A stretch of DNA of 64,000 bases from Pycnococcus provasolii (Eukaryota > Chlorophyta > Pseudoscourfieldiophyceae > Pseudoscourfieldiales > Pycnococcaceae). Each line of letters starts with the position of its first letter. Position 1 is the first letter of the stretch. Shown here one piece after another: positions 28,516 to 39,413 of the stretch. The stretch spans positions 1-64,000 of the forward strand of contig OW568904.1 of the NCBI GenBank assembly GCA_938743325.2, read 5' to 3'. The position numbers and the translations under genes are program-made. The notes under the pieces are model-generated. The model had not been told where the DNA came from. It made no database searches and was given only the letters and a program-made list of their open reading frames with translations.

Positions 28516-30696
28516 ATGGCGGACGACTCGGAAGAGCAGCAGCAGCAGGAGGAGGTGAACAACGAGTCTGAGCATGAATCACAACAACAACAACCTGAAC
28601 CTGAAGCAGTTGACGCAGTTGTTGTTGAGCGAGATGATGAACCTGATGCAGCAGCACCACCACCACCACAACCTCAACAGCAGCAGCAGCCCATTTCCAT
28701 ACCGACAATCAACGACGAGGTTGCACCACCCCCTCCTCCTCCTCAAAATCAAAATCAGCAAAATCCTCACATCCGCTCCGTCGACAGCATCGTCACTCCG
28801 TCTCGCGGTTCATCAACTTACAACTTCTCGTTGACGCAGATGGCGACGGTGTCCATCCACCTCGACGACTCGCACCTTCAGCCGCAGAAGTCGAAAAAAA
28901 AGAAACTGCACCAAATGCGAAACTCCGTCGTCGCACGAAGAGCGCAGCTGCTGCCGCTCTCGCACGGCGGGCCGCTGCAAGACCAGCTCGAACTCAGAGG
29001 AGGAAGCCTGTCGCCAACCAAGGCAACCGCGAAAGCGCAGGACACTTCGTCATCGCCGACAGCAAAGGCAACCTCATCTGATGTGACGCAAAACTCTCTC
29101 GACGGCTTCGTCCTGTTAGGCGTCAGCTACGCCGACCTGCCAGAAGAAGTCGAAAGCGCGTCGCTCACCTCACAAAATCTCACGGACGTCACCGCCGAAG
29201 ACATGGCGTTCTTCACGTCGCTCAGAATCCTCGACCTGGGAGACAACCACCTGCACCGCGCACAAACGCCGCCGTTACTGGCACTCGCACAACTGCCCGC
29301 CGTCGAAACGCTAGTCCTGGCGTGCAACGCGCTCACGACGCTCGTGCCGCCAGAAGTCGAGCTAACACCGCAGCAGTTCGCGCACCTAACACTGCTGGAC
29401 CTGAGCTACAACCACGTCACGTCCACGTCACTCGCGTCGTTGGCGCACCTGCCGAAACTGGCGCAGCTTCTGCTGCGCGGGAACGGACTCAGCACGCTCG
29501 AACTCATCAAGCCGTCCGAAGCCTCTACAAATATGTGGCTGTCGTTGACGCATTTAGACGTCGCGGACAACAACCTGAAGCCAACCGCCCTGCTGCACAT
29601 CCTGCGCCTGCCCGCGCTCGAGAAACTCATCCTCGACCGAAATCCCATGCCGTACACGCCCAACCTGACCGCCGTCGCGACGTCCACCGTCGCCATGCTG
29701 AGCATGCTCGAGTGCCCCATCTCCACCGAGGAGGACTTTCTGAGCGTGCGCAGCCTGCACTGGCTGACAAAAATGAAGCTGCACGGAACGCCCGTATCGC
29801 GTGTCGTCAGCGCAGGCGGCGCGAGGAGATTCGAACTGCCTCGCATACCCGCGGGCGTCGACGACGAGAACTTTGACGTCAGCACAGCCCCGATCATTGT
29901 GATGTTTGACGACGACGATGCGCCGCCGCCCAAGCCAACCGTCACGGACGTGCTGATGCGTCCGGAGGCGAAGGCGATCCTCGGGCGAGAGGCGCGCCTC
30001 TTCCCTCCCGACGAATCTCTCAACTTTGGAACGGGGTACGCGAAAAGTGGAGTCGCGAAGCCGACGGAAATGCACGAATCGGCAGCCGCGCGCCTCAAGG
30101 CTGTGTTCGACGCGCTCGAGGAGTCCGTGTTAGGCACAACATCCGAGGAGGTTGCGCCTGCACCAGCACCTGACGTCGGCGACGACTCGGATGTGAATCT
30201 CCTGCTGGACGGCGACTACGACGACGACATCGTCGACGCTGAGGAGGAGGAGGAGGAGTTCGACGAGAACGACGACAGCCCCTGGCTTCGCATGTCTGGC
30301 TTTGAGCGGTCGAATCACGCGTTGCCTGGCGGCGATGCGACCGCCGCTCTGAATGCGCTCAAGTTTGCTCTGGCACATCCTCTGTCGAATATGCCTGAAA
30401 ATCTGAGCGGCGCGTCGCGGCCATCGTGGGCACGCGACACGGAGCTGTCTACGATGCGGCGTGACACGGTGATGAGCGAGCTCGTGACGCGGCGGCGAGC
30501 CATGCTCGCGGATGCCCCTCCGAACGAGGCGGCTGCACGCGCGGACGGTGTGCGCAACATCGAGAAGATGCTCGCGGACATGCGCGAGCGTCTCGCTGAT
30601 GTCGAGAGAGGCTTGCTCGAGCGGCGAGCACGCGACAAGATGGGCACACCTACGGCAGGATCCGCGAGCGCGGGTGCACAGCCGTCTCTGTCGTAG
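28516..30696 (+). CDS. Leucine-rich-repeat protein, possibly XRRA1-like
   Basis: 726 residues from the ATG at 28516 (the frame opens slightly earlier at a GTG). Residues 1-110 are Gln/Glu/Pro-rich and disordered. Leucine-rich repeats occupy about 200-430: SLRILDLGDNHL, VETLVLACNALTTL, LTLLDLSYNHVTS, LAQLLLRGNGLS, LTHLDVADNNL, LEKLILDRNPM. The remaining part contains an acidic block (DGDYDDDIVDAEEEEEEFDE) and a C-terminal helix predicted to be coiled (MLADMRERLADVERGLLERR). No signal peptide or membrane span, so it is cytosolic or nuclear. The layout (LRR followed by a long charged tail) recalls XRRA1, but that is weak evidence; it may equally be a ciliary or scaffold LRR protein. Confidence 0.6.
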   Translation: MADDSEEQQQQEEVNNESEHESQQQQPEPEAVDAVVVERDDEPDAAAPPPPQPQQQQQPISIPTINDEVAPPPPPPQNQNQQNPHIRSVDSIVTPSRGSSTYNFSLTQMATVSIHLDDSHLQPQKSKKKKLHQMRNSVVARRAQLLPLSHGGPLQDQLELRGGSLSPTKATAKAQDTSSSPTAKATSSDVTQNSLDGFVLLGVSYADLPEEVESASLTSQNLTDVTAEDMAFFTSLRILDLGDNHLHRAQTPPLLALAQLPAVETLVLACNALTTLVPPEVELTPQQFAHLTLLDLSYNHVTSTSLASLAHLPKLAQLLLRGNGLSTLELIKPSEASTNMWLSLTHLDVADNNLKPTALLHILRLPALEKLILDRNPMPYTPNLTAVATSTVAMLSMLECPISTEEDFLSVRSLHWLTKMKLHGTPVSRVVSAGGARRFELPRIPAGVDDENFDVSTAPIIVMFDDDDAPPPKPTVTDVLMRPEAKAILGREARLFPPDESLNFGTGYAKSGVAKPTEMHESAAARLKAVFDALEESVLGTTSEEVAPAPAPDVGDDSDVNLLLDGDYDDDIVDAEEEEEEFDENDDSPWLRMSGFERSNHALPGGDATAALNALKFALAHPLSNMPENLSGASRPSWARDTELSTMRRDTVMSELVTRRRAMLADAPPNEAAARADGVRNIEKMLADMRERLADVERGLLERRARDKMGTPTAGSASAGAQPSLS

Positions 30697-31851
30697 AAGT
30701 ACTTAAGCATAAAGCCTCAGCAGCACAATCTCATCTTATTTATGATTCCTCCGTAATTTAATTGATTGCTCACTCACTATTTTATTTCTTTGAACATTTT
30801 TGTGAACTCCTTTTTTGTTTATTAACCATATACATGCAGTAAGTGCCCAGTCATGAGTCTACGTACGACTTTCTTCTTCTTGAAAGGTGCGCGCAGCCTG
30901 GCCAACTTACTTGACTTACTTCTTCTTGAATTCTTCAAGTTGACAGTGCTGTGAGTTTACAACAACAGTACGTACTTACTACTTCGACCAGTCTGTCTCG
31001 TATTACTCGAGGGTGCGAGTGACTGACTGACAGTTGTCTGACGGGTGGTGCACATACATACATACATACATACATACATACATAGATGTATAATTTGATG
31101 AATTCCGATTTGGTGGCATCGTCCTTCGTCGTCGTCCGGGATATATATGTATGAATTTGGTGGTTCTGTTGACATGTGATATTAATATTGACACGAGTGA
31201 GAGAGAGAGAGATGTGAAATGAAATTCTGTGACGTAACCTAAACTGCCGTAACGTTCGACAAGACGACAAGAGACTCGCCTGAAGCCCTGAACGAGGCCC
31301 CCCCCAAGTGTTGAATGAAGTGGGCACCACGTTCCGTCTGTCTTGCTGTCGTCGAGGGAGGCACCACAGAGAGCCAACGGCTAACTGTGGGTGCCTTGAT
31401 CCCTATGGCAAAGCAGGCTTCGGGTAGCACCCCGAGAGCCTAGCCAGCAGTAGCAGGAGACATATTGTGATATTGGGGAGAAATTTCAAGTGTAACGTTT
31501 CATTCCTCACACACACTTGCCCTCCTCCACTCCCCCCGGGTAAAGGAATTGGAAAGAAACACAGACGAGAGAGAGAGCCCCTAGCTAGGCCCAGGGGGGG
31601 GTGGTCAAATCAAATGAAATGGGGCCCGAGAGGAGAGGATTGATTGGGCCCCCAGAGATCCCACCCTATATAGATCCCCACCCTTTATTTACCGTTAAAA
31701 CAGGGGTGGTACAAACGAAGATTCCCCGTTTGGAGCCAGTGGATTAACGGTTCCACCAGGGATTTGTTTGTTGGTTTCCATTCGGGTTTTCCATCATTTT
31801 ATTTTGTCATTTTCTCATTCCATTCCTGGTTGGGTGTTGTTGGGGAAATCC
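30697..31851. other. Intergenic region with simple repeats
   Basis: (CATA)n at about 31053-31084 and (GA)n near 31197-31212. 31440-31740 is rich in G/C runs. No gene seen. Confidence 0.6.
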
Positions 31852-33375
31852 ATGCGAATGCCCCCAGGAGAAGTTGCACATTCCACCTCCATGGCCATGG
31901 CCATGAATGCCTCAGGCTCAGGCTCCGGGAATCATGCCTCAGGCTCCTGCTCCGGGAATGCCTCCCATGGTCAGCTCACTGGTGGTGGTAATGGTGGTAA
32001 TGGTAATGGTTCATCATCATCATCATCGTCATCTTTCAGGGGGGCGCCTTTGGTTTCGTACGGGAACAGCAGGAGGCGACGTCCCCTTGTGGGAGGAGGA
32101 GTCGTCGTCCGATGCTCAGGAGGAGGAGCACTCAGATCAGGAGTCCGATCATCATCAGGATCAGGTGTGCGGAGACTCGTCTCAGGTGGTGGCGTTTCTG
32201 TCTTGCACCATTCATCTCGTGAGATTAATCGTGGTGGTCATCATACATATAATGCCGCGGCAGACTATGCATCCTCCTCGCGTGGGAATGGGAATGGGAA
32301 AAGGCATGCAGCTGGGGAAAATCCAAAGGCCTCGTTGAAAAAACAACAACAACAACAACAACGACAACAAGCGGCGGCCCGTCTGCTCCTTCGGAACGGA
32401 AAACTCGCCGCCGCGACAAACCACAAACTGAAAACGAACAGGCTCATGAAAAACGATACAGTCTCACTGGACTACAAGAACGCGCACCTCATGCCCGTTG
32501 CACTCACCGCGAAGTCGTTCAACGCAAACGCCACGCCGTCGGACAAAATCAAAATCATAACACAAGCACCTGAACAACAGGTACCCACACTCCCGTATCT
32601 GCCAACGCCAACGGCGAGGAACGTTAGCACGGCGCGCGTGCTCGCTGTGCAGACGGCGCGCGAACCGCCGCCAAAGCCTAAGACCGCAGGAACGCGCGAA
32701 CTGCCTTCGCACGTGCTCGCTGATATCGGCCTGTCGCCGCGCGCACACGCGCACGCATACACAAACTCGAAAGGCTTGCACAGCACGCACCGCCGCATGA
32801 ACAACTACTTGGATGCGCCAAGACAGCGTCAGCCGCTCTCCTTCACGCGCCTCATGACGACGGACCACGCCGCAGAAAATCAGAGACGACGTACCGCCAT
32901 GCACCCTCCGAAAACGGCGGCGGCTGCGACCACAACCGCCGCGTCTCCGGACGCCGCGAACAACGGTATGGGTGCACCAGCGCCATCTCTGTTCCTGTAC
33001 GTCGAGGGCAACTCGACGCCTCGCGGAAGCGTGCGTTACGCAAGCACAGCCGCACCCTCCACGCATCGTCCGAAGCCGCCGCCAACCGCCATGACAGCAG
33101 CCGCCCGACGGAGAAACGTGTTCTTGACAGACATGGTTCACCGCGATCCCAGCCTGCAGATCCCAAAGATGAAGAAGAAAAAGAAGACGTCGCCGGACGT
33201 GCTTACGGTCGAGCACGCGGCGGAGACGACGCCGAGGCAGCACGGCCAACCAGTCGGAGTTGGCCTCGGCGCGTGGGACGTCGCGAACTTGGATGGGTGG
33301 GCGACGGACATCGGCACAATCGACAACAACTTTAACAACCACGTTTTTGAAACGAAATTTATGTCGTTCATGTAA
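31852..33375 (+). CDS. Low-complexity hypothetical protein
   Basis: 507 residues from the ATG at 31852 (an alternative is the Met at 31891). The N-terminal third is Ser/Gly/Asn-rich, with a Gln run (KKQQQQQQRQQ). The rest is basic with recurring Arg, Thr and Pro, and includes a Lys run (MKKKKKTSPD). The last ~45 residues (GVGLGAWDVANLDGWATDIG and FETKFMSFM) look more ordered and may be a short binding motif. No domain or membrane span is recognised. Base composition of the frame is in line with neighbouring genes, so it is probably real. Confidence 0.5.
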   Translation: MRMPPGEVAHSTSMAMAMNASGSGSGNHASGSCSGNASHGQLTGGGNGGNGNGSSSSSSSSFRGAPLVSYGNSRRRRPLVGGGVVVRCSGGGALRSGVRSSSGSGVRRLVSGGGVSVLHHSSREINRGGHHTYNAAADYASSSRGNGNGKRHAAGENPKASLKKQQQQQQRQQAAARLLLRNGKLAAATNHKLKTNRLMKNDTVSLDYKNAHLMPVALTAKSFNANATPSDKIKIITQAPEQQVPTLPYLPTPTARNVSTARVLAVQTAREPPPKPKTAGTRELPSHVLADIGLSPRAHAHAYTNSKGLHSTHRRMNNYLDAPRQRQPLSFTRLMTTDHAAENQRRRTAMHPPKTAAAATTTAASPDAANNGMGAPAPSLFLYVEGNSTPRGSVRYASTAAPSTHRPKPPPTAMTAAARRRNVFLTDMVHRDPSLQIPKMKKKKKTSPDVLTVEHAAETTPRQHGQPVGVGLGAWDVANLDGWATDIGTIDNNFNNHVFETKFMSFM

Positions 33376-33473
33376 AGTATTTTTTAAATCATCTCAAAAC
33401 AAATATAGTGTATAGGTTAGTGTACATGTTTCTGATTTCCGGATATTCAACGATGTGCTTGTACAGCCTCGGC

Positions 33474-36400
33474 CTAACCCGAACCCTTTGATGCGAATGC
33501 ACGTGGTCGCGTAGGTCGTATAGCTTCTAGGCTCGCAAGATTTTCGATTGCTCTGAGCGTGTCCGGATGTGCATCGCCGAACAATCGTCGATATCCGTCA
33601 ATTGCCTCGTTATATAGTGACTCTGCCCCGGCCCACATGCGCTGCTGCTTGAGCAAGTTCGCGAGACTGTTGATGGAGTCGAGAGTGGATGGATGCTCAT
33701 CGCCGAGCTCGCGACGATATCCGTCGAGTACCTCGCGGTACAGCGGCTCCGCGTCGTCGTATTTTCCTTGCCGGTAGAATGAATTTGCGAAGTTGTTGAT
33801 CGCCCTAAGCGTGCCTGGATGCGTGTCGCCGAGCTCGCGTCGATATGCGTAGAGCACGACTCCGTATATCTTTTCTGCCTCGTCGTACTTGCCTTGATTT
33901 GAGAGCAATTCCGCGAGGTGATTCATGGACGCGAGTGTGTCCGGATGCGTATCACCGAGCTCGCGACGAAAACCGTTGAGCGCCTCGAGGAATAGCGGCT
34001 CCGCATCGTCGTACTTGTCTTGATCACTGAGAAGTCTCGCGAGGCCAATGATCGCCCTAAGTGTATCCGGATGCGCATCGCCGAGCTCGCGACGTCTACC
34101 CTCGAGCGCCTCGCGGTGCAGCACCTCCGCGTCGTCGTACTTGCCTTGCGCCTTGAGCAAGATCGCAAGGTTGTTGATGGACATGAGAGTGTCCGGATCC
34201 GCATCGCCGAGCTCGCGACGTTTGCCGTCAAGCGCCTCGCGGAACAGCGGCTCAGCATCGTCGTACTTGCCTTGCTCCTTGAGCAAGACTGCGAGGTTGT
34301 TGATGGACATGAGAGTGTCCGGATCCGCATCGCCGAGCTCGCGACGACAACCGTCAAGCGCCTCGCGGAACAGCGGCTCCGCGTCATCGTACTTGCCTTG
34401 ATCCATAATCACATTTGCGAGGCCGTTGATGGACTTAAGCGTGTCTGGATGTGCATCGCCGAGCTCGCGACGACGACCGTCAAGCGCCTCGCGGAACAGC
34501 GGCTCCGCGTCGGCGTACATGCCTTGATCCATAATCACGTTTGCAAGGTTGTCGATGGACTTAAGTGTGTCTGGATGCGTATCGCCGAGCTCGCGACGTC
34601 GACCGTCAAGCGCCTCGCGGTACAACGGCTCTGCCTCATAATACCTTCCTTGCTGCCGGAGCAAATCTGCTACGCTCATCAGCAGCTGCGATGTGGCTCG
34701 TTTCTCCTTATCCAGCGTATCCAACGCACTTACCGCGCTCTCCACCACCCAGCTTCGCATCTGATCTTTGATGCGCTTGTTCACCTCCGATGCGCCACCT
34801 GGATACACTTTCACCGCATAGAGAATAGCATCTCGGTCCTCTTTCTGCCACGCCTCCGCACGCTGCACGTCTATGCCGACCATCTTCATAATCACTTTGT
34901 CAGCTCCTTCATTCACCAGAAACTCCACGAACGCCTTCCGCTCCACCTCTGGCAAACATACCTCCAGCTTCGCCCCGCCATCAATCGTACTCAGAATCTC
35001 CCAGATACACCACGCACGCGTCAGCGGGATCGGATCGTCCCAAGGCATCAAGATCAGCGCAGTGTGTCCCATGCTCGCGACCGCCTCCTTGAACGTCGTG
35101 AACCACCAATCAGGCGGCACTTGCAAGCTCGCATGCAGGTTGACGGTGAACACGTCGAACCACACGAATGCATTCTCGGAGAGGCTGCTCAGCGCGTCGA
35201 CGGCATTCACGAACGTGTACTTCCACGCGTGCGACACGAATACCGTCGCGTCTTGCACTTCCTCAGGTTCTGTGTTGCTGAGCATCTCTGCGTATGGGAT
35301 TTTGACCTGTTCCGTCGCAGGCTTAACGATACCCAAGCACACGCCGTTCGTCGTCATGAGCTCGAACGGGATGTCGACATACTGCACGTTCGTGGGCTTG
35401 CCGTCGCCGTCCTTGCCAGCGGCGTTCATGTGCGTGCGGTGCTCTTGCAGGTTGTCTGCGGAGACTCGTACGATGTCGTCAGACCCTCCGCCATGTTCCG
35501 CCTTCAGGAAGTCTTTCTCAGACCACGTGTATGTCTTGCCCTTGCATGAGTCGACAAATCGCCTCAGCCACACAAGACGCAAGCCGCGCCTTGGAAACAA
35601 GGCGTCATCTTGTTGTTGTGTTCCCGATGTTTTTGTCGTTAGCATTTCACGACCATCTGTCGAGTCGCTATTATTAGTACCTGACGCTTTCATCGTTAGG
35701 ATTTCACGATCATCCGCGTAAGGATCAAATGCCAACGTTTGCGTCTTCGACTTAGTTGTCTTATCCACGTCGGGATCCCAGATTGACTGCGAGTAGTCGG
35801 GAATCGTCGCCCCCCCATCTCCTAAGAATCCTTTTAAGGCATCATCTAATCTTGATTGTAGCTGTGCGTCATTGCGCGGACCACGCTGTCGCTGCATTCT
35901 CGCCTTGTTTGGTTTTGCTTCCCTTTGTGTATTGTTCGAGTCTTCATTTGATTCTAAGCGGGTTGCTTTTTGAATGAATTGCTGAGTAGTGGGCAAGGCC
36001 TTCACCTTGAGATCATTATTTGCATCAAATTTCCGATCTTCTTTCATCTTCAAGCTGGCCAGAAACTCAAACATGCCTCCTCGCAAATATTCATTGATCA
36101 CAATCACCTGCATGTGCGCTCTCGTCACGGCACGGTAAATGTGAGATCGCGCTGTTGCGGCACTCACATCAGGCTCGTCCATGCCAACGCATATGACAAT
36201 CAAGCGCTCCAAGCCATCGAAGTTGGAGATGGTGTCCAGCACGATCCACTCTGTGTCCCCAGGCATTGAATGCTGATCATACAAAGTCACACATGCCGCA
36301 GCTTGTCGTGCAGAAATGAGCTCGATTTTTCTCTCACGATTATCATTCTCGAGGACGAGCTTCTCCAATTCATGCTTCAATCCATTCTGAAAATTCACAT

Positions 36401-39400
36401 CAGGAACAAGAATGGCGACGCGATTATGCAAAGAAAGACTCGTGTACTTCTCGCGCAGGAATGCCAGCCCCCTGAAGGTTTGCCTTGCATATGTCTGATA
36501 AGTCTTAGCAGGATCGTTCAATTCAAAGACAAATCCTTTCAGAGGAGGTCCTTCAGATTCCTGGTGGCAGTGCGTTAGCGTTTCATCTGAGCCGAGACGA
36601 AATGCGTTAGCACCGGCGATGATGCGTTTCGATGAGCGCACCACCTCGTCCAGTCGTACGTCCACCAAACCTTTGGGATATGTGCATTCATCGTCACCTT
36701 GCGATACATCGCTCAAGAGCAGAAGTTTTGTGCTCTCGTTAACATGGCACATAACAGAATCATACAAATCACGATTCCGACAAGCATGATGCGCCTCGTC
36801 CAAAATGATAAAATCGTAAGTGCGATCCCCATCACAATTTCCCTCCTCCTTGAAATCGCAAGCCCCATTTCGAATGCGCACTGATCGAGGCGACAGTTCT
36901 TCAGACGTCATGACACGAATTCTTTGCAGAAGTTCACGTCGTCTGCGCTTTGCTCGGGTAGCCAGCCATGCGCAGACAAAAAGCGCAAGAGCCGTATTCG
37001 ATGCGACGAATAAGATGGAGTCGCCCGATGTTATCCTCTTCTGAATAAGGTTGAGTGCAAAGAATGTTTTGCCCGCACCGGCAGCAGCCTTGAGGTGCCA
37101 TCCTTGCAAAGTCACATCCGACCAGTTCTTCTCAATTTCAGTAAGACGTTCAACCTGGTGCGGCGTCAAATTCTCAAGCTCAAGGATAGCACGTTCGAAC
37201 ATCTCCGCGAAGCATGACGCGTCCGTCTCCACCTTGGCATCCTTCCCGCCGCGAATATCTGCAAGCTCCTTAGTAAGCGCCTTGTCAAATTCTCCATTCA
37301 GTACCGAGTCGCGAAGCGTGTGGAGATATCCGACGTCGCTGATTGAGAGTCGGACATAGTACTGCCCAGGTGTGTCACCCACATAAACACTAACAATTGG
37401 CCTGTTCTGCGGAAGCGCTCGATCAAGGCACGAGATGAACTTATCGTCCAGCAAAAAATCATCAGCATTCAATCCATGAATGTGGACAAGAAATTCCTTG
37501 TGCAGTTCATCCGCTGTGATGTTTTTCGTGTCCTCCTTTGCCAGATCGAACTCCATCTTTTCGTCCATGTCGTTGGCAAGTGACTGTGCCTCATCATCCC
37601 GAGAGTCGTCCGAAGTGATTAGCACGCACCCTTGACACTTTTTGGTGAGTTTCCTTGCAGCCTCCAATGTTAGCGGGCCATCGCCATCGTCGTCATCGTG
37701 CTGCTCCACGGAAATCAAGTCAAGCCAAAGAAGGCTCTTCCGATCTAGAACCGCTTTGGGCACACCCCGCTCCTTCTCAGGCTCTCGAGATATTCGAGTG
37801 ATCTGCGTGAACTTGCGGTCACTCATGAAGGACGTGACCACCTCAAGCGCCACGGCGCGACTTCTAGCAGATTGCTTGTTTGCAGGCGAAGGGATATAAA
37901 TTTGCAGACACAAATCACGCTTGCGCTTTGTCTGAATGTGATCATTTAGCGCCAACTTGATCTTACTCATCGTGTCGATATCGCATGCCCATGGGCGGAG
38001 ATCATTCATGTCATCGAAATGGACGATGCCGTCAGTTGATGTATGCTTCTGTCTAGAGATGTGCAGCCAATCTTGATCACCACTCATCGTAGCACTTGGT
38101 TGCCACGCCACCGGATCCTGAGAGGTCAGCTGGCATGTGAGTCGTTCAGGGGAGATATCCGGGATAGCGCGCAGCATGTCAGACTCACATCCGCAAACGT
38201 GCACAGCTTCCATCACTGGGCGAATCAATTGCACAATCTCCTCCTCTCCGTCAACGTCGAACAAGTCCGCCTGAATTGAAATGACCGTAGTAATTCCCGC
38301 ACGGCTCAGACGACGCGCAGCTTTCCTTGCGCCGTACTTCAGGCATACGACGACGATGGCTGGTGGCTGAGTAGCGTTGCGTATAAGCTCGCATAAGTCC
38401 TCCAGTGAACGCCCTTCACCTCTCGAGGAAGGCTGTTCCCAGCCAAATCCCATACCGCACCAGACGAGAGCATGCACAAGCCCCCACTTGATATCTCTAA
38501 TCAGCTGCTCAGCATCTCCGTCATTCAAGAAAATTGGCGTATACTTCCGAGCCTTCCACTGCCACTGCTCTTCGAGTAAATCATTTCGCAATTTTGAGAG
38601 GGATTCCTTGAATCGTGCTCGGCTGTAGCCGCTGCCCACAGCGACCGCTGAACTCTGGACCATGATATGCGCGAAGAAGTGCGAGGAGGCGGGATTCGCC
38701 TTTTTGTCGCGGGCTCTGAGTTCCACGTGCGGATCAAGGTTCGCGCGCTTCCTCGCCTCTTCAAGACGTTTCACCAGCTTGTTCACACCCACATTCCAGT
38801 ACTCATTGTCTCCGCGATTTAAGTCAACCCAGTCAACTTTGCCGAGTTCCTTGAGGTCATCCGGCGCACTGGCGATGAATTCGCCGACGCGCTTTTTGTC
38901 GTCGACCCGTACGACGGGCTGAATGGCCACCCCTGCGCTTTTTGCCCAACTCAGTTCCTTCAGGCAGTATTTGCGTCGGAAGAATGCGGTGTCTTCGTTG
39001 TCTTTGTCGATACCTCCGTCCGTGACGATGGCGATTACCATGGTTGAGTTTTTCGAACCTTCTTCCATGGCAGCGACATCACGTTTTTCCATTTTCACGT
39101 CAAGCCACACGTCGAGCCCTCTTTCTTTCAGGGAGAAGTAGAGTTCGACGGCAAGCGTCGTCGCGTTGCCGTCGCGCTGCGAGTGGCTGATGAAGATGTC
39201 CCAGTGTCCAGGTTCGTTGATGACTTCGGGGGCCTCGCTCCTATTTCGCCCATACGTGTCGTTTCGTTTAGTTCGGGCATGCGCTTCTTCTTCTGCGTGG
39301 TTTGAGGATTTGGCAAGCTCGGCTTCTTGAGAATCATCAGCAACAACCTTAGCGCCGTGCAAGGAGGTAAACTTCGCGTCTTCTGAGCCTGAGGTGGATG

Positions 39401-39413
39401 GCGCACACCCCAT
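33474..39413 (-). CDS. Giant TIR - SF1 helicase - TIR-like - TPR protein, predicted lipid-anchored
   Basis: 1,979 residues from ATG 39413. The start is chosen because it gives MGCAPSTSGS, a classic N-myristoylation plus palmitoylation site. TIR 1 (about 66-215) runs from GHWDIFISHSQRDG to YCLKELSWAK with the NADase-type Glu in KEL. A region of unknown fold follows (about 220-760). The SF1 helicase/DUF2075-like core has Walker A AAGAGKTFFALNLI (~776), Walker B FIILDEAHHA (~870) and a motif VI-like IYRAVTRAHMQVIVI (~1100). A second, TIR-like domain starts ATVFVSHAWKY (~1390) and has AWCIWEILST (~1474). Nine 42-residue TPRs of kinesin-light-chain type (about 1570-1955, e.g. NLAVLLKEQGKYDDAEPLFR) close the protein. 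It resembles TIR-STAND-TPR sensors, with a helicase in place of the NB-ARC. A role in sensing nucleic acids and making NAD-derived signals is inference. Confidence 0.85.
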   Translation of the reverse strand: MGCAPSTSGSEDAKFTSLHGAKVVADDSQEAELAKSSNHAEEEAHARTKRNDTYGRNRSEAPEVINEPGHWDIFISHSQRDGNATTLAVELYFSLKERGLDVWLDVKMEKRDVAAMEEGSKNSTMVIAIVTDGGIDKDNEDTAFFRRKYCLKELSWAKSAGVAIQPVVRVDDKKRVGEFIASAPDDLKELGKVDWVDLNRGDNEYWNVGVNKLVKRLEEARKRANLDPHVELRARDKKANPASSHFFAHIMVQSSAVAVGSGYSRARFKESLSKLRNDLLEEQWQWKARKYTPIFLNDGDAEQLIRDIKWGLVHALVWCGMGFGWEQPSSRGEGRSLEDLCELIRNATQPPAIVVVCLKYGARKAARRLSRAGITTVISIQADLFDVDGEEEIVQLIRPVMEAVHVCGCESDMLRAIPDISPERLTCQLTSQDPVAWQPSATMSGDQDWLHISRQKHTSTDGIVHFDDMNDLRPWACDIDTMSKIKLALNDHIQTKRKRDLCLQIYIPSPANKQSARSRAVALEVVTSFMSDRKFTQITRISREPEKERGVPKAVLDRKSLLWLDLISVEQHDDDDGDGPLTLEAARKLTKKCQGCVLITSDDSRDDEAQSLANDMDEKMEFDLAKEDTKNITADELHKEFLVHIHGLNADDFLLDDKFISCLDRALPQNRPIVSVYVGDTPGQYYVRLSISDVGYLHTLRDSVLNGEFDKALTKELADIRGGKDAKVETDASCFAEMFERAILELENLTPHQVERLTEIEKNWSDVTLQGWHLKAAAGAGKTFFALNLIQKRITSGDSILFVASNTALALFVCAWLATRAKRRRRELLQRIRVMTSEELSPRSVRIRNGACDFKEEGNCDGDRTYDFIILDEAHHACRNRDLYDSVMCHVNESTKLLLLSDVSQGDDECTYPKGLVDVRLDEVVRSSKRIIAGANAFRLGSDETLTHCHQESEGPPLKGFVFELNDPAKTYQTYARQTFRGLAFLREKYTSLSLHNRVAILVPDVNFQNGLKHELEKLVLENDNRERKIELISARQAAACVTLYDQHSMPGDTEWIVLDTISNFDGLERLIVICVGMDEPDVSAATARSHIYRAVTRAHMQVIVINEYLRGGMFEFLASLKMKEDRKFDANNDLKVKALPTTQQFIQKATRLESNEDSNNTQREAKPNKARMQRQRGPRNDAQLQSRLDDALKGFLGDGGATIPDYSQSIWDPDVDKTTKSKTQTLAFDPYADDREILTMKASGTNNSDSTDGREMLTTKTSGTQQQDDALFPRRGLRLVWLRRFVDSCKGKTYTWSEKDFLKAEHGGGSDDIVRVSADNLQEHRTHMNAAGKDGDGKPTNVQYVDIPFELMTTNGVCLGIVKPATEQVKIPYAEMLSNTEPEEVQDATVFVSHAWKYTFVNAVDALSSLSENAFVWFDVFTVNLHASLQVPPDWWFTTFKEAVASMGHTALILMPWDDPIPLTRAWCIWEILSTIDGGAKLEVCLPEVERKAFVEFLVNEGADKVIMKMVGIDVQRAEAWQKEDRDAILYAVKVYPGGASEVNKRIKDQMRSWVVESAVSALDTLDKEKRATSQLLMSVADLLRQQGRYYEAEPLYREALDGRRRELGDTHPDTLKSIDNLANVIMDQGMYADAEPLFREALDGRRRELGDAHPDTLKSINGLANVIMDQGKYDDAEPLFREALDGCRRELGDADPDTLMSINNLAVLLKEQGKYDDAEPLFREALDGKRRELGDADPDTLMSINNLAILLKAQGKYDDAEVLHREALEGRRRELGDAHPDTLRAIIGLARLLSDQDKYDDAEPLFLEALNGFRRELGDTHPDTLASMNHLAELLSNQGKYDEAEKIYGVVLYAYRRELGDTHPGTLRAINNFANSFYRQGKYDDAEPLYREVLDGYRRELGDEHPSTLDSINSLANLLKQQRMWAGAESLYNEAIDGYRRLFGDAHPDTLRAIENLASLEAIRPTRPRAFASKGSG

